From Sulfurimonas sp. (lineage in GTDB: Bacteria > Campylobacterota > Campylobacteria > Campylobacterales > Sulfurimonadaceae): 7,244 bases of DNA. The notes under the pieces are model-generated. The model saw nothing but the letters and a program-made list of their open reading frames with translations, ran no database searches and was not told where the DNA came from. The translations under genes were made by a program, and so were the position numbers. Below, piece by piece: positions 6,665 to 7,244 of this stretch. Location of the stretch: NCBI GenBank assembly GCA_021157485.1, contig JAGGWO010000045.1:1-7244 (forward strand), in the 5' to 3' direction. How positions within the stretch are numbered: position 1 is the first letter of the stretch; the number at the start of each line of letters is the position of its first letter.

Positions 6665-6919
6665 ATGGCTATATATGCTACTGATGGTAAAAAACTGATA
6701 GATGTTGAGTATGATGTAATTATAGAAATAAATGATATTGTTGACGGGATGAGAGTACTCTCAGTAGATAAAAAATCAGAAGAGTATGCAGTATTTTTAC
6801 TAGAACCTAACACAAAAGTAACTTGTTATATATTTGATGAAGTTTTTATAATCGGAAAAGCTGATAGTTATGATAATTTGATTGAGGCTGTACAAGCTTG
6901 GAATAATAACGAGATATAA
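6665..6919 (+). CDS. hypothetical protein, 84 residues
   Basis: I do not recognise this protein. The frame opens at ATG 6650, but the ATG at 6665-6667 is preferred because GAGGAT (6652-6657) lies 7 bases before it; the upstream ATG would overlap that ribosome site. The 84 residues are acidic and rich in beta-branched residues, with a likely beta-sheet pattern (for example VEYDVIIEIND near 14-24, EYAVFLLEP near 40-48 and CYIFDEVFIIGKA near 54-66) and a short helix at the end (NLIEAVQAWNNN). There is no signal peptide, membrane segment or metal-binding cluster; there is a single cysteine. It looks like a small soluble, single-domain protein. It is divergent from cysK and ends 6 bases from the 3' end of tRNA-Leu on the opposite strand. 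Codon use resembles its neighbours. Confidence 0.75.
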   Translation: MAIYATDGKKLIDVEYDVIIEINDIVDGMRVLSVDKKSEEYAVFLLEPNTKVTCYIFDEVFIIGKADSYDNLIEAVQAWNNNEI

Positions 6920-6925
6920 AGTAAA

Positions 6926-7009
6926 TGGTGCGACTGGGGGGATTTGAACCCCCACACCGTTAGGCACGAGCCCCTCAAGCCCGCGTGTCTACCGTTCCAC
7001 CACAGTCGC
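6926..7009 (-). tRNA. tRNA-Leu (anticodon GAG)
   Basis: On the minus strand a class II tRNA folds cleanly. The acceptor stem is GCGACTG (7009-7003) with CAGTCGC. The D-arm starts GTGG and contains GGTAGA. The anticodon stem-loop is CGGGC-TTGAGGG-GCTCG, with anticodon GAG at 6976-6974. A long variable arm follows, then the T-arm GGGGG-TTCAAAT-CCCCC, discriminator A at 6929 and an encoded CCA at 6928-6926. The long variable arm and anticodon identify leucine (CUC/CUU codons). The 3' end faces the small plus-strand gene. Confidence 0.97.
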
Positions 7010-7026
7010 ATTTGTAAAAAAGAAAT

Positions 7027-7064
7027 AAAAAAAGGCTCTAGCTCAATAAAGAACTAAAGCCTTT
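7027..7064 (-). terminator. strong intrinsic terminator after atpE
   Basis: On the minus strand a perfect 14-bp stem (including two G-T pairs) forms between 7064-7051 and 7044-7031 with a 6-base loop, and the stem end runs into a stretch of seven T. It lies 27 bases after the atpE stop and only 17 bases before the tRNA-Leu 5' end. Confidence 0.85.
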
Positions 7065-7091
7065 GAGGGTATATTTAGTTTAGTCTAAAGA

Positions 7092-7244
7092 CTATCCTAA
7101 ATATGGGTTAGCATAAAGAGCGATTAATGCAATAACTAGTGCATAAATAACTTGTGCTTCGATCATTGCAAGAGCGATGCGGATTGTAGTCACATGTTAA
7201 GCACCAATACTCCCGTTAAATACTCTACACGAAACCGTTGCACA
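7092..7244 (-). CDS. atpE: ATP synthase F0 subunit c, 3' end (runs off right edge, in-frame stop at 7199-7197)
   Basis: Subunit c forms the membrane rotor ring of the F-type ATP synthase. The last ~28 codons (7092-7178 on the minus strand) are a textbook C-terminal helix: IALAMIEAQVIYALVIALIA then LYANPYLG and a TAG stop, with the essential proton-carrying Glu at 7160-7158. Upstream, TT at 7190-7185 still fits the expected MTT, but IRI replaces the expected MFI, and further upstream the reading becomes unlike any c subunit, with TAA at 7199-7197 where a lysine is expected. The spacing to the expected Ala-Thr and Asn residues of the loop region is kept without gaps, so this looks like many base changes rather than an indel. 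Likely low-quality sequence at a contig end; a true pseudogene is less likely for an essential gene. Confidence 0.8.

Noticed and set aside
7031..7044. Shared GGCTCTAGC core with the hairpin at 4582-4590, considered as a dispersed repeat
   Set aside because: Only nine bases match and both lie in terminator stems, where GC-rich inverted repeats of this kind recur by function; nothing else around them is similar.

Overview
The window looks like ordinary core chromosome from an AT-rich member of the Campylobacterota, most likely a marine Sulfurimonas-like bacterium. The basis is low GC, UvrD-TruB-CsrA-IspE in one tight operon (the order I recall from Campylobacter), a subunit c C-terminus typical of this phylum, and TATAAT-type promoters mostly without good -35 boxes. 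I see no insertion sequence, prophage, CRISPR array or defence island. Genes are truncated at both edges, so this may be a whole short contig.

Left block, minus strand (3548 to 1): uvrD/pcrA helicase, truB, csrA and the first half of ispE. Overlaps or gaps are only a few bases, so this is almost certainly one operon, joining DNA repair, tRNA modification, post-transcriptional control and isoprenoid synthesis. A short AT-rich interval with back-to-back promoters separates it from a plus-strand LysR-type regulator (3676-4578).

Middle block, minus strand (6596 to 4600): cysK (cysteine synthase), a compact class IV PLP enzyme of the PabC/branched-chain aminotransferase type, and a small protein whose layout resembles the ClpXP adaptor SspB. 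It ends at a hairpin shared with the convergent lysR gene. 

Right end: an 84-residue protein of unknown function (plus) is divergent from cysK. It is followed by tRNA-Leu(GAG) on the minus strand, a strong intrinsic terminator, and the 3' end of atpE. The last ~60 bases of atpE no longer match a subunit c gene and carry an in-frame stop, most simply explained by poor sequence at a contig edge.

I did not find a convincing undescribed system. The best leads are the SspB-like protein, the state of atpE, the terminator squeezed between atpE and the tRNA, and GGA motifs at ribosome binding sites in the operon that encodes CsrA.
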